NCBI RefSeq assembly: GCF_016595275.2
Contig: NZ_JAENIQ020000004.1
Coordinates: forward strand, 186,001 to 250,000
DNA length: 64,000 bases
Direction of reading: 5' to 3'
DNA from: Corynebacterium pygosceleis
GTDB taxonomy: Bacteria > Actinomycetota > Actinomycetes > Mycobacteriales > Mycobacteriaceae
Shown here: positions 31,125 to 40,698 of the stretch, piece by piece
Position numbering within the stretch: the stretch's first letter is position 1
Layout of the letters: each line of letters opens with the position of its first letter
Translations under genes and position numbers: made by a program
Notes under the pieces: generated by a model
Told to the model about the DNA's origin: nothing
Database searches by the model: none
The model's input: only the letters and a program-made list of their open reading frames with translations

Positions 31125-32291
31125 ATGTCCCTTGTGCACCATGAGAACCTGAAGCCGGTGGCGATCCGGCTGCGCATCCACGCGGACAGCTTCCGCGAGC
31201 GGGTCAACGCGCGGTTTTTCCGGGAGCACCCCACCGACCGGCAGCTTTTTCCCGTCGACAGTCACGACGTCCACGCGGATCTGCCCACGGTTCTCGCCTG
31301 GACCCTGACACGCACCCCCGTCGACGGGGCGCTCCCGGACCAGGTCCGCACGATTCTCGCTCAGCTCGGGCGGGAGAACCGCCGTTTCCGGATGCCCACC
31401 GCACACTACGGGACGCTCGCCCGCGTATCCCGTGGGGAACTCGGGCGGATCATCTCGAATCTGCCGCCCGAACTGGTCACCGGTGCCGACACCGCCCTCG
31501 CCGAGTGCTTCGGGGTGATGGCGGAGGCGGCTGCCGTCGAGGACGCCGCCGGGGTCCCGGATTCCCGGACGGCGGAGGTCGTCGAGGTCGAACGACGTTG
31601 CGCCCGGGTTTCCGTCGTGCGGCTGCTGGCCGACACCCCCGTCCCCTATGCGGCGGGACAGTATCTGCCGGTCACGAGCGACACCACCACCCGCGGGCTG
31701 TGGCGGGACCTGTCCCCGGCCATTCCCGCCAATGACGTCGGCCAGGTGGAGTTCCACGTCTTCGCGGACCGGGACGACACCACGGGGCGTCTCCTCGCGA
31801 CGCCCCAGCCAGGTGACCGTTGGCGGATCGGCGCACCCCTCGGCCGCATGTCGGTGGACGGGTCACGGGACATCCTGATGATCGCGCATTCCACCGGTCT
31901 CGCCCCTCTGCGGGCGATTCTCCTGGACATGGTGATGAGCGGGTCAGGTGGCCGTCGGACCCACCTGTTCTTCGGGGCGGACAGTCCGGGTGAACTGTAC
32001 GACCTCCGGGGACTCTGGGAACTCGTCGCCGGTGTCCCCTGGTTGTCGGTCACCCCTGTGGTCGTGCGGGAGAGTGATCCCTGGTGGGTGCGCCCGACCG
32101 CGTTCTCGTCGGCGCCCCGCGGCCTGCACATGCAGCAGACGGGGACGCTCGCCGAGATCGTTCCCGGTTACGGCACCTGGGAGGACAGGGATGTGCTCAT
32201 CGCGGGGCCCGACGCCGTCGTGGCGGACGTCGCGGCCGCACTGCGGGCGGCGGGAACACCGGCGGAGAACATCCGGCACAATCCGGCGTGA
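31125..32291 (+). CDS. Flavohemoprotein-like protein with an altered heme-ligand position
   Basis: A 388-aa protein with a globin-like N-terminal half (about 1-135) and a ferredoxin-NADP reductase-type C-terminal half: FAD region GQYLPVTSD, NAD(P) region LMIAHSTGLAPLRAIL, and end motif VLIAGPDAVVADVAAALRAAG. Flavohemoproteins turn nitric oxide into nitrate. In this copy the segment aligned with the proximal-His helix reads LGRENRRFRMPTAHY, with Asn (AAC) where the heme-ligating His is expected. Heme binding is therefore uncertain. The FAD-binding R-x-Y-[ST] motif is also unusual (WRDLSPA). It could be a reductase that lost its globin chemistry. Confidence 0.78.
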   Translation: MSLVHHENLKPVAIRLRIHADSFRERVNARFFREHPTDRQLFPVDSHDVHADLPTVLAWTLTRTPVDGALPDQVRTILAQLGRENRRFRMPTAHYGTLARVSRGELGRIISNLPPELVTGADTALAECFGVMAEAAAVEDAAGVPDSRTAEVVEVERRCARVSVVRLLADTPVPYAAGQYLPVTSDTTTRGLWRDLSPAIPANDVGQVEFHVFADRDDTTGRLLATPQPGDRWRIGAPLGRMSVDGSRDILMIAHSTGLAPLRAILLDMVMSGSGGRRTHLFFGADSPGELYDLRGLWELVAGVPWLSVTPVVVRESDPWWVRPTAFSSAPRGLHMQQTGTLAEIVPGYGTWEDRDVLIAGPDAVVADVAAALRAAGTPAENIRHNPA

Positions 32292-32294
32292 GGG

Positions 32295-33119
32295 TCAGAA
32301 CCGCCGTCGCACGCCGAGCACCGGGATGGACCTGCGCGTCTCCTCCACCGTCGCCGCGTCGATGTCGGCGTGGATGATGTCCTCGCCGTAGCCTGCCTCG
32401 ACGATGCACAGGCCGTCCGGGCCGATGACCGCCGAGTGTCCGATCCCGGTCGGCCCGTCGTTCTCCCCCGCGGAGTCCTCCCCGCCGGGCCTGGCCTGGC
32501 CTGCGGCGAGCACGTAACAGGTCGAGTCGAGCGCGCGGGCCCCGGTGAGCAACCGCCACTGCCGCAGTTTCCCCGGCCCGTCCGACCACGAGGTCGGCAG
32601 GACGATCACGTCCGCCCCCTCATTCTCCGCGAGAGCGGTGAACTGGTCGGGGAAACGGACGTCGTAGCAGATCGCGAGGCCCACCGTGAGGCCCCCGATC
32701 TCCACCGTGACCAGTTCCTCCCCCGGACAGACGGTGTCCGACTCGCGGAAACCGAAGGCGTCGTAGCAGTGGATCTTGTCGTACCCGAGGTGGTGTCCAC
32801 CACCGGTCAGCAGCGCGGTGTTGTACACCCGGTTGACGGTCTTTCCGTCGACCTCGACGGTGTCGGCGGGTGTGAACATGCCGACGACCACCGTGACCCC
32901 GAGTTCCTCGGCGAGCTCACGCACCGCCGTGGCGAACGGGCCGTCGATCGGTTCCGCGACGGTGTCGAGGCGTCCCGTCCCGAATGCCCGCATCGTCGCC
33001 TCCGGGAAGACGACGAGTTCCGCGCCGTCCCCCGCCGCGGTGCGGATGTGCCGGAGGACGGCGTCGAGGTTGTCCGCGACCTCGGCGGTGGACTGCATCT
33101 GGACCAGGGCTACTCGCAT
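32295..33119 (-). CDS. Carbon-nitrogen hydrolase (nitrilase superfamily)
   Basis: A 274-aa amidase-type hydrolase with the complete Glu-Lys-Cys triad: Glu in VVFPEATM, Lys in GYDKIHCYD, Cys in LAICYDVRFP. This places it in the omega-amidase/Nit branch, which deamidates small acyl amides such as alpha-ketoglutaramate or deaminated glutathione. The substrate is not decided by sequence alone. Start taken at ATG 33119 (MRVALVQMQS), the family-typical opening. A GTG nine bases further up is less likely. Its 3' end is four bases from the convergent gene at 32291. Confidence 0.9.
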   Translation of the reverse strand: MRVALVQMQSTAEVADNLDAVLRHIRTAAGDGAELVVFPEATMRAFGTGRLDTVAEPIDGPFATAVRELAEELGVTVVVGMFTPADTVEVDGKTVNRVYNTALLTGGGHHLGYDKIHCYDAFGFRESDTVCPGEELVTVEIGGLTVGLAICYDVRFPDQFTALAENEGADVIVLPTSWSDGPGKLRQWRLLTGARALDSTCYVLAAGQARPGGEDSAGENDGPTGIGHSAVIGPDGLCIVEAGYGEDIIHADIDAATVEETRRSIPVLGVRRRF

Positions 33120-33312
33120 GGAGTCCACGATAGGGGCTCCGGGTCACATCCGCCCGGATTTCCGCGCCGGTTCCCGGCCACCGCCGTGGAGTGACCGTGG
33201 AAAGGCAACGTTGTGCACAGGCACACGGACGCCGGGGACACGGGCCCGGCGGATTCGCCGATCCTGGGTGTCGGCAATCCCCGATCGGGCCCCGGATGAA
33301 AGGAATCCCTCC

Positions 33313-33573
33313 GTGAACCGGATCATGTTCTCCGGGGACGCGGTGCGTCCCCTCCTGTCCCGCGAGAGTCCCCGCACCGTCTTCCCGGAGCTTCCCCCGG
33401 GATCACGGACCGGGGCGACACTCTCCAGACTGGTGTTCTCCTGGTCCGCCCTGCTCGACCGGACGGACACCCAGATCGGTGACATCCGATCCGGTGTCCG
33501 GCATCTCGCGACCCGTCTCCGCGCCGCCGACGGGGACGTCGCCGGTGACCTCCGGGGCGACGACGGTGCGTGA
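33313..33573 (+). CDS. Small helical protein overlapping a DUF1023 hydrolase gene
   Basis: An 86-aa ORF starting at GTG 33313 with GAAAGGA eight bases upstream. Its second half (FSWSALLDRTDTQIGDIRSGVRHLATRL) looks amphipathic-helical. It overlaps the next gene by eight bases (its TGA 33571-33573 versus GTG 33566), a translational-coupling layout. In some actinobacteria DUF1023 hydrolases carry a helical WXG100-like domain in cis, and this could be a separate version. No WXG motif is seen, so that is only a suggestion. Confidence 0.6.
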   Translation: MNRIMFSGDAVRPLLSRESPRTVFPELPPGSRTGATLSRLVFSWSALLDRTDTQIGDIRSGVRHLATRLRAADGDVAGDLRGDDGA

Positions 33574-34855
33574 CACGGTGCTGACACTCCCGGATTCGAT
33601 GACGCTCCACGCCGCCGGCACCGACCTGGGCCGGAGCGGACGAGCGGTCGCCCACGCCTGTGACACCGACCGACGTCAGTGGACGCTGTCCACGCACCTG
33701 GGTCTGCACGGTTCCGCCTTCTCCGCCGCGAGGAGAAGGGAGGAGGACACGGCCGTTCTCCGGAGGACCGCGGCCGAACTCATCACGGGCACCGCGTCAG
33801 TTCTTTTACGGGTGGCGGAGGCGCAGGCGACGCTGGAGGCCGAACTCGACCGGATCCTGCGGGAAGCTGTCGTGCTGGGGCTCTCCGTCCGTGACGGCAG
33901 GTTCGTCGCCCGGACGGAAGCGGGGTTCACGGTGGCGGACGTCCTCAATGACGCGGTGGACGCGATAAAACGGGAGGGGATCCTCCTCGACCGGCACTGC
34001 AGCAGACGCCTCGAGACATTCCTGTCCCCGGGACAGTTCAACGAGGACCGCAGGAGGTGCGTCGAGACGCTGAACGACCTGTACACCCCCTCTCCCCCGG
34101 GGATGCCTCTCCCGGCGACCGGGGATCTGTCCGCGGCGGAGCTACACCGGATCAACATGCGGGATACCTCACCGGAGTTGGCGGCGTTGACCGGGGAGTT
34201 TCCGGGGATGGTCGTCCTGGAGACCGGCGACCGCCATCTCGTCGCCGCTTTCGGCGACATCGACAGTGCCTCCTCGGTGACGACGATGGTGTCCGGTGTC
34301 ACGTCGGCCACTCCCGGAGAGGTTCCGGGAGTGCTGGAGCGGGGCCGGGAACTGCAGCGGGAACTCGGTGGGGCGGTCATCGTGTGGAACGGGTACGAGG
34401 CACCGGAGACGCTGGTGGACGGCGCCGGGGGCATCCCGGCGGAACTCGGGGCCGTGGCGTTCCGGACGTTCATGCACTCGCTGTCCGAACGGTGCGGGCC
34501 CGGGGTCGTCCAGTCGGTGGTGGCCCACAGTTACGGGTCACTGCTCGTCGGGATGGCCGCCTCGGGGGAGAACGGTGGGCTCGACGCCGACAACATCATG
34601 TTCCTCGGCAGCCCGGGGACCGGTGCCGCCACCGTGGACGATCTCAGGCTGAGGTCCCCCGACGGCCGGATCGCCGCGTCCCGGGGCACCTGGGACCCGG
34701 TCGGCCTGCTGGTCTCGGAGCGGTGGGGATGGCACGGGCCGGATCCGGCGGATCCCGCCTTCGGGGCCGAGGTGGTGCCTTCCACCGGTGGTCACAGTGG
34801 CTACTTCACCGAGGAGAGTGTCCTCGGTGTACTGCGGGACATGCAGCACCGCTGA
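33566..34855 (+). CDS. Alpha/beta hydrolase of the DUF1023 type
   Basis: About 429 aa. The N-terminal 180 residues are helical and Arg/Glu-rich (ARRREEDTAVLRRTAAELITGT...). The C-terminal part has the alpha/beta-hydrolase nucleophile elbow VVAHSYGSLLVGMA (Ser) and a late STGGHSGYF His region. PF06259-type proteins are common in mycolic-acid bacteria, with mostly unknown substrates. No signal peptide. The start is chosen at GTG 33566, overlapping the upstream small gene; GTG/ATG codons nearby leave some doubt. Confidence 0.8.
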   Translation: MRDTVLTLPDSMTLHAAGTDLGRSGRAVAHACDTDRRQWTLSTHLGLHGSAFSAARRREEDTAVLRRTAAELITGTASVLLRVAEAQATLEAELDRILREAVVLGLSVRDGRFVARTEAGFTVADVLNDAVDAIKREGILLDRHCSRRLETFLSPGQFNEDRRRCVETLNDLYTPSPPGMPLPATGDLSAAELHRINMRDTSPELAALTGEFPGMVVLETGDRHLVAAFGDIDSASSVTTMVSGVTSATPGEVPGVLERGRELQRELGGAVIVWNGYEAPETLVDGAGGIPAELGAVAFRTFMHSLSERCGPGVVQSVVAHSYGSLLVGMAASGENGGLDADNIMFLGSPGTGAATVDDLRLRSPDGRIAASRGTWDPVGLLVSERWGWHGPDPADPAFGAEVVPSTGGHSGYFTEESVLGVLRDMQHR

Positions 34856-34896
34856 GGATATGCCCCGCGTCCGTACCGGGGTGCCGGCGTGACGGT

Positions 34897-34926
34897 GCCC
34901 CGTTCCCCGACACCGGGAAACGGGGC
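34897..34926. terminator. Hairpin between convergent genes (DUF1023 and adhA)
   Basis: 13-base arms, GCCCCGTTCCCCG and CGGGAAACGGGGC, with one mismatch and a four-base loop. Its position between two convergent stop codons suggests a bidirectional terminator, though neither side has a T run. Confidence 0.5.
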
Positions 34927-34986
34927 CATGGCGGGTCAGGTGCCACCCGGGAGCCGGTGACGACCGTTCACCGGGGTGGCGGCCAC

Positions 34987-36021
34987 CTAGTAGCGGATGG
35001 CCATGCGCCCGTCGATCCTGCCCTTGCGCAGATCCTCGAAGACACTGTTGACGTCATCGACCTTGCACTCGGCGACGGTCGGCTTGATGAGGCCGCGTGC
35101 GTAGAAGTCCAGGGCCTCCTCCAGATCCTGTCGGGTACCGACGAGGGAGCCACGGATGGTGAGGGCCTTGAAGACGATGTCGAAGATACGGGCGGGGAAC
35201 TCTCCCGGGGGCAGACCGTTGAACACGATGGTGCCGCCCTTGCGTGCCATGTTGATGGCCTGGCCGAACGCCGCCTCATGGACAGCGGTGACCAGCACGC
35301 CGTGGGCACCGGTGCCGGTGAACTCCATGACCGCCTCGGCCGGATCCTGTTCCCTGGCGTTGATGGTGAACTCGGCTCCGTGCTTCCTGGCCAGTTCGAG
35401 CTTCTCGTCGGCGATGTCGACGGCGATGACGCGCATACCCATCGCGACGGCGTACTGGACGGCGATGTGTCCGAGACCGCCGACACCCGAGATGACCACG
35501 TACTGGCCCGGTCGGGTCTCGGTCATCTTCAGTCCCTTGTAGACGGTGACACCGGCGCACAGGATCGGGGCGACCTCGAGCGGATCGGACCCGTCCGGGA
35601 TGCGGGCGCAGTAGCGGGTGTCGACGAGCATGTACTCGCCGAAGGAACCGTCGACGGTGTAGCCGCCGTACTCGGCCTCGTTGCACAGGGTCTCCCAGCC
35701 GGTGCGGCACTGTTCACAGGTTCCGCAGGCGGACCAGAGCCAGACGTTGCCGACGATGTCGCCGAGTTCCACGTCGTGCTCACCGGGGCCCAGCTTCACC
35801 ACCTCGCCGACACCCTCGTGTCCGGGCACGAAGGGCAGCGGCGGCTTGACCGGCCAGTCCCCTTCTGCGGCGTGCAGGTCGGTGTGGCAGATACCGGAGG
35901 CCTGGAGCTTGACCAGCGCCTGGTTGCGTCCCGGTTCCGGGAGATCGACCTCGCGGATCGTGACGTCGGGGCCGAACTCGTCGACGACGGCGGCGGTGAA
36001 CTTCTCGGGTGTGGTGGTCAT
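34987..36021 (-). CDS. adhA: Zinc-dependent alcohol dehydrogenase
   Basis: Oxidises ethanol and other primary alcohols with NAD+. The 344-aa protein has the catalytic zinc ligands (GICHTDLH, GHEGVGEV), the four structural-zinc cysteines in CGTCEQCRTGWETLC, and the Rossmann motif VISGVGGLGHIAVQYA. ATG 36021 (MTTTPEKF) is directly preceded by AAGGAGGAGA, which decides it over the upstream ATG 36069. It lies downstream of ald on the same strand. Together they convert ethanol through acetaldehyde to acetate, the pair described in C. glutamicum. Confidence 0.95.
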   Translation of the reverse strand: MTTTPEKFTAAVVDEFGPDVTIREVDLPEPGRNQALVKLQASGICHTDLHAAEGDWPVKPPLPFVPGHEGVGEVVKLGPGEHDVELGDIVGNVWLWSACGTCEQCRTGWETLCNEAEYGGYTVDGSFGEYMLVDTRYCARIPDGSDPLEVAPILCAGVTVYKGLKMTETRPGQYVVISGVGGLGHIAVQYAVAMGMRVIAVDIADEKLELARKHGAEFTINAREQDPAEAVMEFTGTGAHGVLVTAVHEAAFGQAINMARKGGTIVFNGLPPGEFPARIFDIVFKALTIRGSLVGTRQDLEEALDFYARGLIKPTVAECKVDDVNSVFEDLRKGRIDGRMAIRY

Positions 36022-36156
36022 GGAAATCTCCTCCTTGGGGGATGAACTTGCGAAAAAGCCATTTGGCAATTATTTTCAATACTGGGGTGACATGCCTCCG
36101 TCCAGGTCGCCCGGCGCGAAAAGCACCGTACGAACCTGACCGGAGAATGTGGCTGG

Positions 36157-36187
36157 GACGCCGGGCGGTCACCGACCACCGGGCGTC
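36157..36187 (-). terminator. Hairpin after ald
   Basis: Inverted repeat with outer arms GACGCC and GGCGTC plus a mostly paired interior (two mismatches), just past the ald stop. It may terminate or attenuate readthrough into adhA, which starts 173 bases from the ald stop. Confidence 0.4.
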
Positions 36188-36193
36188 ACGGGA

Positions 36194-37711
36194 TCAGAAG
36201 AGCCCGGTGGGACTGGTGCCGTAGGACACCAGCATGTTCTTGGTACGGGTGTAGTGCGACATCATCATGGCGTGGTTCTCCCGCCCGATACCGGACTCCT
36301 TGTATCCGCCGAACGCGGCGTGCGCCGGGTAGGAGTGGTAGTTGTTCACCCACACACGACCCGCCTGGATGGCGCGGCCCGCACGGTAGGCGGTGTTCGT
36401 GTCACGCGTCCAGACACCGGCACCGAGACCGTAGTTGGTGTCGTTGGCGATACGCATCGCGTCATCGAAGTCCGTGAAGGTCGTGACACCGAGGACCGGG
36501 CCGAAGATCTCCTCCCGGAAGCAGGACATGGAGTTGTCCCCCCGGAAGATCGTCGGCTGGATGTAGTAGCCGTCCAGACCGTCGATCTCGGCGACCCCGC
36601 CGCCGGTGAGCACCTCGGCACCCTCCTGCGGGCCGGACGAGAGATAACCGGTGATCTTCTGCATCTGCTCCTCGGACGCCTGCGCGCCGAGCATGGTGGA
36701 GGTGTCCAGCGGGTTCCCCATCCGGATCTTCTCCACCTTGGCGACGACGAGCTCCATGAGTTCGTCGACGATGGATTCCTGCACGAGGGCACGGGAGGGG
36801 CAGGTGCAGACCTCACCCTGGTTGAGCGCGAACATCGCCATTCCCTCGACGGCCTTGTCCAGGAACTCGTCCTTGCGGTCGAGGACGTCGGCGAAGAACA
36901 CGTTCGGGGACTTGCCGCCGAGCTCCAGGGTGACCGGAATGATCTTGTCGGCGGCGGCCTTGTTGATGAGACGTCCGACCTCGGTGGACCCGGTGAACGC
37001 GATCTTGGCGATCCGGTCCGATCCGGACAGGGCCGCGCCCGCGTCGGTCCCGAGGCCGTTGACCACGTTGACGACACCGGCGGGGATCAGGTCACCGATG
37101 ATCTCCATGAGATGCATGATCGAGATCGGCGTCTGCTCGGCGGGCTTGATGACGACGCAGTTGCCTGCGGCGAGTGCGGGTGCGAGCTTCCAGGTGGCCA
37201 TCAGGATCGGGAAGTTCCAGGGGATGATCTGCCCGACGACACCGAGTGGCTCCTGGAAGTGGTAGGCGACGGTGTCCTCGTCGATCTCGGACAGTCGCCC
37301 CTCCGCGGTGCGGGTCACTCCGGCGAAGTAGCGGAAGTGATCGACGGCCAGCGGAAGATCGGCCGCGAGGGACTCCCGTACGGGCTTGCCGTTGTCCCAG
37401 GTCTCGATCACCGCGAGTTCCTCGAGGTGTTCCTCGATGCGGTCGGCGATCCGGTGCAGGATCAGTGCACGTTCGGCCGGCGGGGTGCTCCCCCAGCCCG
37501 GGGCCGCCGCGTGGGCCGCGTCGAGCGCCTTCTCGATGTCGGCCGCCTTGCCCGCGGCGAAACGGGTGTAGACCTCTCCCGTGACCGGGCTGACGTTGTC
37601 GAGGTACTCGCCGTCGGCCGGGGCCACCCACTCGCCACCGATGTAGTTGTCGTAGCGCTCCCTGACGGAGACGATGGAGCCTTCGGTTCCTGGATTGGCG
37701 TAGACAGTCAT
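36194..37711 (-). CDS. ald: NAD-dependent acetaldehyde dehydrogenase
   Basis: Oxidises acetaldehyde to acetate. The 505-aa protein carries [21 protein letters not shown], the NAD-binding FTGSTEVGR, the general-base ELGGKSPN and the catalytic Cys in [15 protein letters not shown]. Two adjacent Cys occur, as is usual for this subgroup. ATG 37711 (MTVYANPG) follows AGGAA and is preferred over the codon four residues upstream. A GlxR-like operator lies about 135 bases upstream. Confidence 0.95.
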   Translation of the reverse strand: MTVYANPGTEGSIVSVRERYDNYIGGEWVAPADGEYLDNVSPVTGEVYTRFAAGKAADIEKALDAAHAAAPGWGSTPPAERALILHRIADRIEEHLEELAVIETWDNGKPVRESLAADLPLAVDHFRYFAGVTRTAEGRLSEIDEDTVAYHFQEPLGVVGQIIPWNFPILMATWKLAPALAAGNCVVIKPAEQTPISIMHLMEIIGDLIPAGVVNVVNGLGTDAGAALSGSDRIAKIAFTGSTEVGRLINKAAADKIIPVTLELGGKSPNVFFADVLDRKDEFLDKAVEGMAMFALNQGEVCTCPSRALVQESIVDELMELVVAKVEKIRMGNPLDTSTMLGAQASEEQMQKITGYLSSGPQEGAEVLTGGGVAEIDGLDGYYIQPTIFRGDNSMSCFREEIFGPVLGVTTFTDFDDAMRIANDTNYGLGAGVWTRDTNTAYRAGRAIQAGRVWVNNYHSYPAHAAFGGYKESGIGRENHAMMMSHYTRTKNMLVSYGTSPTGLF

Positions 37712-38069
37712 GGGGTTCCTCACTTGTTCGACTCATTCGGTGATGGCGGCCGGAGCGCCGGATCACGTACACCGGACACATTCCCCGGGGTCGCGGATCA
37801 GTGGTTCCGACCGTGTGGTGACCCCCACCCTAACCAGATCAAACTGTGTTGTACATCACTCAAAGCGGGAACAGGCAGAGTGAGCGACGCCACAACACCG
37901 TGACAGGCATCCGAACGGGACCGCGACGTGCCATTTCTTCACGATCTGCAAAATTTGCCAACGCAAGCCCTGTAAATACCCCGTCCGGGGGTGTTTTCGG
38001 CAATTCTCATCGACCTATCAGTATTCTCCGGTCGTTTTTCCACCCGTTTGAGCGAAAAATGTCCAACCC
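37712..38069. other. ald upstream region
   Basis: About 360 bases holding the ald promoter and the GlxR-like site at 37845-37860. The stretch from about 37925 to 38060 is AT-richer. No ORF is supported. Confidence 0.5.
37845..37860. promoter_or_regulatory. GlxR (CRP-type) binding site upstream of ald
   Basis: TGTGTTGTACATCACT matches the GlxR consensus TGTGANNTANNTCACA at all but the fifth and last positions. GlxR control of carbon metabolism genes, ald among them, is established in C. glutamicum. The site is inferred here. Confidence 0.65.
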
Positions 38070-38110
38070 CCAAAACAAAAACGCCACCCGGACACATGGT
38101 CCGGGTGGCG
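38070..38110 (-). terminator. Rho-independent terminator of the dnaK operon
   Basis: A perfect 12-bp stem, CGCCACCCGGAC 38082-38093 with GTCCGGGTGGCG 38099-38110, loop of five. On the minus strand it is followed by TTTTTGTTTTG (complement of 38071-38081), 15 bases past the hspR stop. A textbook intrinsic terminator. Confidence 0.9.
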
Positions 38111-38125
38111 CGGTGGCTCAACGGC

Positions 38126-38584
38126 TCAGGAGTGGCGCTTTCTCCGTTTGCGCCGTGGTTCCCAGATGACGACGGCGGTGGATTCCGGGACCTCGACGAG
38201 TTCGCCCCTGCTTCGACGGGGCATACTGCGTTCACGTTCGAGTGCGTCACTGAGCCGCTGATTGTCGGAGCGCAGCGCCTCGACCTCGCGGCGGAGACGT
38301 TCATTGGACTGGGTCAACCCGATGATCGCCTTGATCCCGGCGAGGTTCACACCCTCCTGCTGGCTCAGGCGCTGGATCTCCCGGAGGAGCGCGACATCGG
38401 AGCGGGAGTAGCGGCGTCCCCCTCCGCTGGTGCGCATCGGGGTGACGAGCCCCATGCGGTCGTAGGTACGGAGGGTCTGCGCGTGCATCCCCGCGAGTTC
38501 CGCGGCCACCGAGATGACGAAAACCTCTTCGTGTTCCGGGGAGGTGCCGTCACGGGAATGCGCCCGCTGTCGACTGTGCGGCAT
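38126..38584 (-). CDS. hspR: MerR-family heat-shock repressor HspR
   Basis: A 152-aa MerR-type repressor that binds HAIR repeats and in actinobacteria uses DnaK as co-repressor. The winged helix-turn-helix is visible: VISVAAELAGMHAQTLRTYDRMGLVTP, then GGGRRYSRSDVALL. A coiled coil (ERLRREVEALRSDNQRLSDALERE) follows, with a basic end. ATG 38584 has AGGTGAGGG upstream, preferred over a much longer frame. It is the last gene of the chaperone operon, giving feedback control on dnaK and clpB. Confidence 0.95.
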   Translation of the reverse strand: MPHSRQRAHSRDGTSPEHEEVFVISVAAELAGMHAQTLRTYDRMGLVTPMRTSGGGRRYSRSDVALLREIQRLSQQEGVNLAGIKAIIGLTQSNERLRREVEALRSDNQRLSDALERERSMPRRSRGELVEVPESTAVVIWEPRRKRRKRHS

Positions 38585-38684
38585 TGCTCCCTCACCTCCT
38601 CGTGTGGATGTTCGGCGTGGTGGGCGGATCGGCCCGCCCCTGGGTGGGAACCGTCTCCGTCGTCGCGGCCGGTTCCCGGTTGTC

Positions 38685-39866
38685 CTAGGCGGATCCGGCC
38701 CAGTCGGCACGGGGGTCGAATCCGGATTCCTTCTCCGCCTGCGCGTAGGCGCGAAGTGCACTGGTCGCTGCGGGACCGAGATCACCCGGGACGGTGACCT
38801 TCACCGTCACCATGAGATCACCCTTCGTTCCGTCCCGCTTCGGGATACCCCGCCCGCGCACCCGTAGGGTCCTCCCGTCGGGAGTCCCGGCGGGCACCTT
38901 CACCCGGACCGGTTCGTCGAGGGTGGGGACGGTGATGGTGTCACCGAGCGCGAGCTCGGCGAACGAGACGGGGATCTCGACCTCGAGTGTGCTGCCGGTC
39001 CGGGTGAACACCTTGTCCCCACGGACGTGGACGGTGACGAACAGGTCCCCGGAGGGGCGGCCGTTGGGGCCGGCCTCCCCCTGGCCCGCCAGCCGTACCC
39101 TCTGTCCGTCGATGACGCCGGCGGGGACGCGGACGGTGATGGAACGGGTGCGGTTGACGGTGCCCGTCCCGGAGCAGTCGGCGCAGGGGTCGGAGATGGT
39201 CTGGCCGTTGCCGCCGCAGTCCGTGCACGGGGCGGAGAACCCGAAGGCCCCCCGGTTCTCGTTGGTGAAGCCGGTGCCGTTGCAGCTGTCGCAGCGGCTG
39301 GTCTTGCCGGAGCGGGAACCGGAGCCGTGACACCGCGTGCACGGTGCCGGACCCTTGAGCTCTACGGGGATCGTCGCCCCTTGCGCCGCTTCCCGGAAAT
39401 CAAGTGTGATGTCAGTTTCGACGTCGGCCCCCCGCGACGGTTGAGCTGCGTGGCGAGGACCGTGGCCGCGGTTGAAAAGGCCACCGAAGATATCACCCAG
39501 ACCCCCTTCCGAAGTAAATCCTCCATCTCCTCCGAAGAGATCCGAGACGTCGAAGTCCGCCTGCGTCTGGCGAAACCCGCCCGGAAAGCCGGACCCCGCG
39601 TTTCCGCCGAAGCCGCGCAGTCCTCCGGACGCGAGCATGGCCTTCATCTCGTCGTATTCCCTGCGCTTCTTCTCGTCGCCGACGACGTCGTAGGCCTCGG
39701 CGATACGTTTGAAGCGGTCCTCGGCGTTCTTGTCACCGGGGTGGTTGTCGGGGTGGTTGTCCCGGGCGAGTTTGCGGTACGCCCGTTTGATGTCTCCGGC
39801 TGATGCGGACGAGGAGACACCCAGGTCCGCGTAGTAGTTCTTTTCAGCCCATTCACGCTCCGCCAT
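38685..39866 (-). CDS. dnaJ: Hsp40 co-chaperone DnaJ
   Basis: 393 aa. The J domain (about 9-75) contains the HPD motif in [12 protein letters not shown], stimulating DnaK's ATPase. A Gly/Phe-rich stretch follows, then four zinc-binding CxxCxGxG repeats ([32 protein letters not shown]) and the substrate-binding C-terminal domains. This is the DnaJ encoded with dnaK, grpE and hspR. It is separated from grpE by 130 bases and from hspR by 100. Confidence 0.96.
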   Translation of the reverse strand: MAEREWAEKNYYADLGVSSSASAGDIKRAYRKLARDNHPDNHPGDKNAEDRFKRIAEAYDVVGDEKKRREYDEMKAMLASGGLRGFGGNAGSGFPGGFRQTQADFDVSDLFGGDGGFTSEGGLGDIFGGLFNRGHGPRHAAQPSRGADVETDITLDFREAAQGATIPVELKGPAPCTRCHGSGSRSGKTSRCDSCNGTGFTNENRGAFGFSAPCTDCGGNGQTISDPCADCSGTGTVNRTRSITVRVPAGVIDGQRVRLAGQGEAGPNGRPSGDLFVTVHVRGDKVFTRTGSTLEVEIPVSFAELALGDTITVPTLDEPVRVKVPAGTPDGRTLRVRGRGIPKRDGTKGDLMVTVKVTVPGDLGPAATSALRAYAQAEKESGFDPRADWAGSA

Positions 39867-39996
39867 TGGGCATCTCCTCCTTCCGCGTCATGCACGGGTT
39901 CAAGTGTGTGTCGGGGTTGTGTGCCGGGGACGTCCGTTCCCCTTTGAGTCGGGGGCCGGACACCGGGGCGGTGCCGTCGGCACCGCCCCGACCACG

Positions 39997-40698
39997 TCAC
40001 TCCGTGGTGTCGTCGCCCTCGTCGGCACCGCTGTCCCCGGGAGCGGACTCCCGCGGGTCGGTGATGATGACCATCGCGGTGCGGAGCAGACGGTCGCCCA
40101 TCGCGAATCCACGCCGCAGAACCGTTCCGATGACCTTGTCGTCGCCCTCGGAGAGGTCCTGGACGGCCTCGTGACGTTCCGCGTCGAAGTCGTCGCCCTC
40201 CGCACCGAACTCGGTGACGTCGAGCCGGGTGAGTACGGCGCGGAGTTTGTCGTTGACGGATTTCAGCGGTCCGGTGAGGTCACCGTGGCGTTCCGCGAGA
40301 TCGAGGTCGTCGACGACGTCGAGCAGCTGGTTGACGACGGAGGCCTTCGCGGAGGCGATGACCGCCTGCCGGTCACGTTCGGTACGCCGCCGGTAGTTGG
40401 CGTACTCGGCGGTGACCCGCTGGAGATCCTCGGTCCGTTCGGCGAGTTCCGCCGAGAGGTCCGGGGTGTCGTCGGTGCCGGTGTTCTCCGCGTCAGCGGC
40501 CGCTTCTTCCGCGGCGACGGTGGCGAGTGCCTCGTCGAGTTCGGCGTCAGCGGTGGCTTCCGCGGCGGCGTCGGCGTCGGCGGCCGCCTTGGCGTCGGCC
40601 ACGGCCGATTCCGCGCTCTCCGGTGATGTGGCCTCCGGGTCGGTTGCGGACGGATCGCCGGGGTTGTCCGGCATTGCCGCTGCGTCGTCCTGGCTCAC
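39997..40698 (-). CDS. grpE: Nucleotide exchange factor GrpE
   Basis: Releases ADP from DnaK. The 233-aa protein has a long acidic Ala/Asp/Glu-rich N-terminus (to about 75), the dimerising coiled coil ([27 protein letters not shown]) and the C-terminal head with [21 protein letters not shown]. Start GTG 40698 has GGAGG upstream. Its first three bases overlap the stop of the 55-aa ORF (GTGA overlap), so it is translationally coupled to that ORF. Confidence 0.95.
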   Translation of the reverse strand: MSQDDAAAMPDNPGDPSATDPEATSPESAESAVADAKAAADADAAAEATADAELDEALATVAAEEAAADAENTGTDDTPDLSAELAERTEDLQRVTAEYANYRRRTERDRQAVIASAKASVVNQLLDVVDDLDLAERHGDLTGPLKSVNDKLRAVLTRLDVTEFGAEGDDFDAERHEAVQDLSEGDDKVIGTVLRRGFAMGDRLLRTAMVIITDPRESAPGDSGADEGDDTTE

